Assembly: GCF_014762705.1 (NCBI RefSeq)
Contig: NZ_JABURL010000016.1
Coordinates: 28,796-92,795, forward strand
Reading direction: 5' to 3'
DNA from: Cyclobacterium sp.
Lineage (GTDB): Bacteria; Bacteroidota; Bacteroidia; Cytophagales; Cyclobacteriaceae
Length of the DNA stretch: 64,000 bases
Shown here piece after piece: positions 62,777 through 64,000 of this stretch (positions are counted from its first letter, which is position 1; each line of letters starts with the position of its first letter). Under the pieces are notes generated by a model that worked only from the letters and a program-made list of their open reading frames with translations, made no database searches and had not been told where the DNA came from. The translations under genes were made by a program, and so were the position numbers.

Positions 62777-63511
62777 TTAAAACAAAGCTACAGAGACACC
62801 AAAATTGAATTGAGAAGCCTCAGTGCCAAAAGGACCATTTCCCTCTTCAAACAAAGCATTCAATCCATAATAAGCCCAAAGGTTAAATCCTGGAAATCCC
62901 AGTCTGGTGTATGCCCCATATCTGATAGGACTCAATCCGTATTCCTGGCTATTTTTCACTTTTTGGCTCAGGCCCTCACTATCCGTTACTCCGATTTTGG
63001 AGTGGGCATTGTATAAAAATCCAAATTTGCCCCCTATAGCTACCCTGAAGCCACTGTTGTAATCACTTTTATTGGCATGATACCTGAATTCAATTGGAAT
63101 ATCAAGGTAATTGATGGCCATTGTATTGGTTTCTACCCGAATATTTTCTCCATAGATCTCTGATATGGGCACCAACTGACTGGAGTTCGGTCCTTTAGCG
63201 GGATCCGGGATAAGGGTCAGGTTGTCCTGAAAAGCAAGCTTTTCCAAACCGAAACCTATTCCGGGATTAAATGTGAATCCTGAATTAGCACCAATTGGCA
63301 GTTGAGTTTGGTAGTATATGTTCACCACACGTGAAGCAATGAACCTGGTATTCAGTTCATCGGGCCGGTTATTCAGCATATTGAATCCAAAATCCAAAAA
63401 CAAATCACCTTTTATGTTGGGTCTCCCTCCTATAGGAGTTCTTTCTTTCTCCTGAGCCTGCAGTTGAAAAGTGAATAGTAAAATAAAGGATATTATGGTA
63501 AGTCTTTTCAT
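62777..63511 (-). CDS. Outer-membrane beta-barrel (porin/PorT-like) protein
   Basis: The 244-residue product has a signal peptide (MKRLTIISFILLFTFQLQAQ) and amphipathic strands ending in FNFGVSVALF, a terminal-Phe signature of outer-membrane barrels. Segments such as GGRPNIKGDLFLDFGFNMLNNRPDELNTRF, here cited as DLFLDFGFNMLNN, and PIEFRYHANKSDYNSGFRVAIGGKFGFLYN indicate the barrel. It resembles Bacteroidota PorT/OmpA-beta-barrel-type proteins, function unknown. A 43-bp leader shared with the methyltransferase gene and an 18-bp inverted repeat lie immediately upstream. Confidence 0.82.
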   Translation of the reverse strand: MKRLTIISFILLFTFQLQAQEKERTPIGGRPNIKGDLFLDFGFNMLNNRPDELNTRFIASRVVNIYYQTQLPIGANSGFTFNPGIGFGLEKLAFQDNLTLIPDPAKGPNSSQLVPISEIYGENIRVETNTMAINYLDIPIEFRYHANKSDYNSGFRVAIGGKFGFLYNAHSKIGVTDSEGLSQKVKNSQEYGLSPIRYGAYTRLGFPGFNLWAYYGLNALFEEGNGPFGTEASQFNFGVSVALF

Positions 63512-63548
63512 GTGTTTATAATTGTTTCTTGATGGTCACATGGAATCT
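63506..63548 (-). repeat. Leader repeat copy 2 (43 bp, before beta-barrel gene)
   Basis: This copy matches 53718-53760 at 41 of 43 positions and covers the start codon and the preceding 37 bases of the beta-barrel gene. A weaker match (TTAAAATCATC here, TTAATAATCATC there) continues upstream. Confidence 0.85.
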
Positions 63549-63551
63549 TTA

Positions 63552-63600
63552 ACGATTAAAATCATCATTGCCCTGTATGTTTAATGATGATTTTAATCGT
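63552..63600. promoter_or_regulatory. 18-bp perfect inverted repeat
   Basis: ACGATTAAAATCATCATT (63552-63569) and AATGATGATTTTAATCGT (63583-63600) are exact reverse complements around 13 bp. The element lies 41-89 bp before the beta-barrel start. It has no T tract on the gene's strand, so it is more likely an operator or an RNA hairpin in the leader than a terminator. Confidence 0.6.
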
Positions 63601-63748
63601 GTCGATTTCATGAAAACAATGATTATTTGATCAATTGATCGGCTAAATTATGAAATATTGATTGATTTGGTGTGTTAATCATCTTAATAATTCTTAAATA
63701 ATTAAGCTAAGGCTTTTTCTGATCTGATGATTTTACCTGAATTTGATC

Positions 63749-63779
63749 TTTGTAATATAATCAATATTCTTTACCTTTG
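63749..63779 (+). promoter_or_regulatory. Consensus Bacteroidota promoter of tRNA-Arg
   Basis: TTTG (63749-63752), 19 bp, then TACCTTTG (63772-63779) matches the primary-sigma consensus TTTG-N19-TAnnTTTG exactly. The predicted start near 63786 is about 13 bases before the tRNA. Confidence 0.85.
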
Positions 63780-63798
63780 CATTCCATTTACAAGAAAT

Positions 63799-63875
63799 GG
63801 CCTCGTAGCTCAACTGAATAGAGCACTTGATTACGGCTCAAGAGGTTCCAGGTTTGAATCCTGGCGAGGTCACCA
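63799..63875 (+). tRNA. tRNA-Arg (anticodon ACG)
   Basis: The 77-nt gene folds as a complete cloverleaf. The acceptor stem is GGCCTCG with CGAGGTC and has one G-U at 2:71. The D stem is GCTC/GAGC, the anticodon stem CTTGA/TCAAG with loop TTACGGC (anticodon ACG, positions 63833-63835) and the T stem CCAGG/CCTGG. Discriminator A73 and an encoded CCA follow, and A20, a known arginine identity base, is present. A34 should be edited to inosine to read CGU, CGC and CGA. The D loop has A at position 19 and the T loop has T at 56, replacing the usual G19-C56 pair. A15 and T48 form an alternative Levitt pair. Confidence 0.97.
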
Positions 63876-63950
63876 TTTGATTTACAGTTCTTTATTTTCA
63901 GGATTTACTCTGAAGATTTAATCCAGTAAAAAAATTACATTTTTCCCATT

Positions 63951-64000
63951 GTGAAATGGAAAAAAGATATCATCTTTGTGATCCCAAACGTGGGAATAGA
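63951..64000 (+). CDS. Possible 5' end of a gene cut by the window edge
   Basis: From a GTG at 63951 the frame reads MKWKKDIIFVIPNVGI and stays open to the window edge; an ATG in another frame at 63956 is also open. The basic-then-hydrophobic opening suits a membrane or exported protein. Only 16 codons are visible, so no function is proposed. Confidence 0.3.
   Translation, partial: MKWKKDIIFVIPNVGI

Noticed and set aside
63727-63921. 64-codon plus-strand ORF at the window end
   Set aside because: It reads straight through the tRNA-Arg gene and its promoter.
1-64000. CRISPR arrays, insertion sequences, prophage or integrated elements
   Set aside because: No regularly spaced repeats, transposase, integrase or phage genes were seen, and gene content and base use look uniform.

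Overview
The window looks like chromosomal DNA of a Bacteroidota species, most likely order Cytophagales and plausibly Cyclobacteriaceae. The evidence is the gene content and signals: a division/cell-wall (dcw) cluster in Bacteroidota order without murF or ddl, an FtsZ ending in the phylum-type tail NNRFLHDNVD, type IX secretion (T9SS) proteins of the PorP/SprF and gliding-motility C-terminal-domain kinds, -7 promoter motifs of the form TAnnTTTG, and A/T-rich start regions with few Shine-Dalgarno sites. The genus call is inference. I see no insertion sequence, prophage, CRISPR array or rRNA; nearly all genes look like core genome.

Layout. 1-16.7 kb is a mosaic of metabolic and envelope genes: a truncated sugar isomerase, pirin, a beta-barrel protein, rfbA, a single-domain response regulator, a SulP transporter, an sdhA-sdhB-ppx operon with no adjacent sdhC, a sterol-desaturase-family protein, a GH16 glycosidase, a DUF3500 protein, an FG-GAP protein, an NAD(P)-binding protein and purine nucleoside phosphorylase. 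17.3-32.7 kb is the dcw operon on the minus strand, in transcriptional order mraZ-rsmH-ftsL-ftsI-murE-mraY-murD-ftsW-murG-murC-ftsQ-ftsA-ftsZ. Its genes are packed with overlaps or gaps of a few bases, and several start with GTG or TTG. In front of mraZ are four 10-bp-spaced boxes that fit an MraZ operator.

32.9-38.9 kb holds a polyprenyl synthase, an overlapping acyltransferase-gpsA pair (glycerol-3-phosphate supply and acylation), a phytanoyl-CoA-dioxygenase-like oxygenase and an M48 protease. 39-48.8 kb is a T9SS surface module: a PorP/SprF protein divergent from a 1706-residue protein, then yaaA, then a shorter 891-residue paralogue of the large protein's C-terminal half. 48.7-53.7 kb carries a secreted DinB-like protein, two methyltransferases, a lipoprotein amidase and wecB. 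54.1-58.4 kb encodes a tripartite exporter (adaptor, MacB-type permease, TolC) with no ATPase gene beside it. 58.4-63.5 kb carries a small DoxX/DUF417-like protein, asnS, rpoN coupled to a PAP2-like membrane protein, and a beta-barrel protein. The window ends with tRNA-Arg(ACG) behind a consensus promoter, and possibly the first codons of another gene.

Most notable: the tRNA-Arg replaces the nearly invariant G19-C56 tertiary pair by A19-U56; a 43-bp near-identical leader sits directly before two unrelated genes about 10 kb apart; the mraZ operator is unusually clear; and the T9SS locus shows internal duplication and paralogy. No wholly new multi-gene system can be claimed from sequence reading alone.
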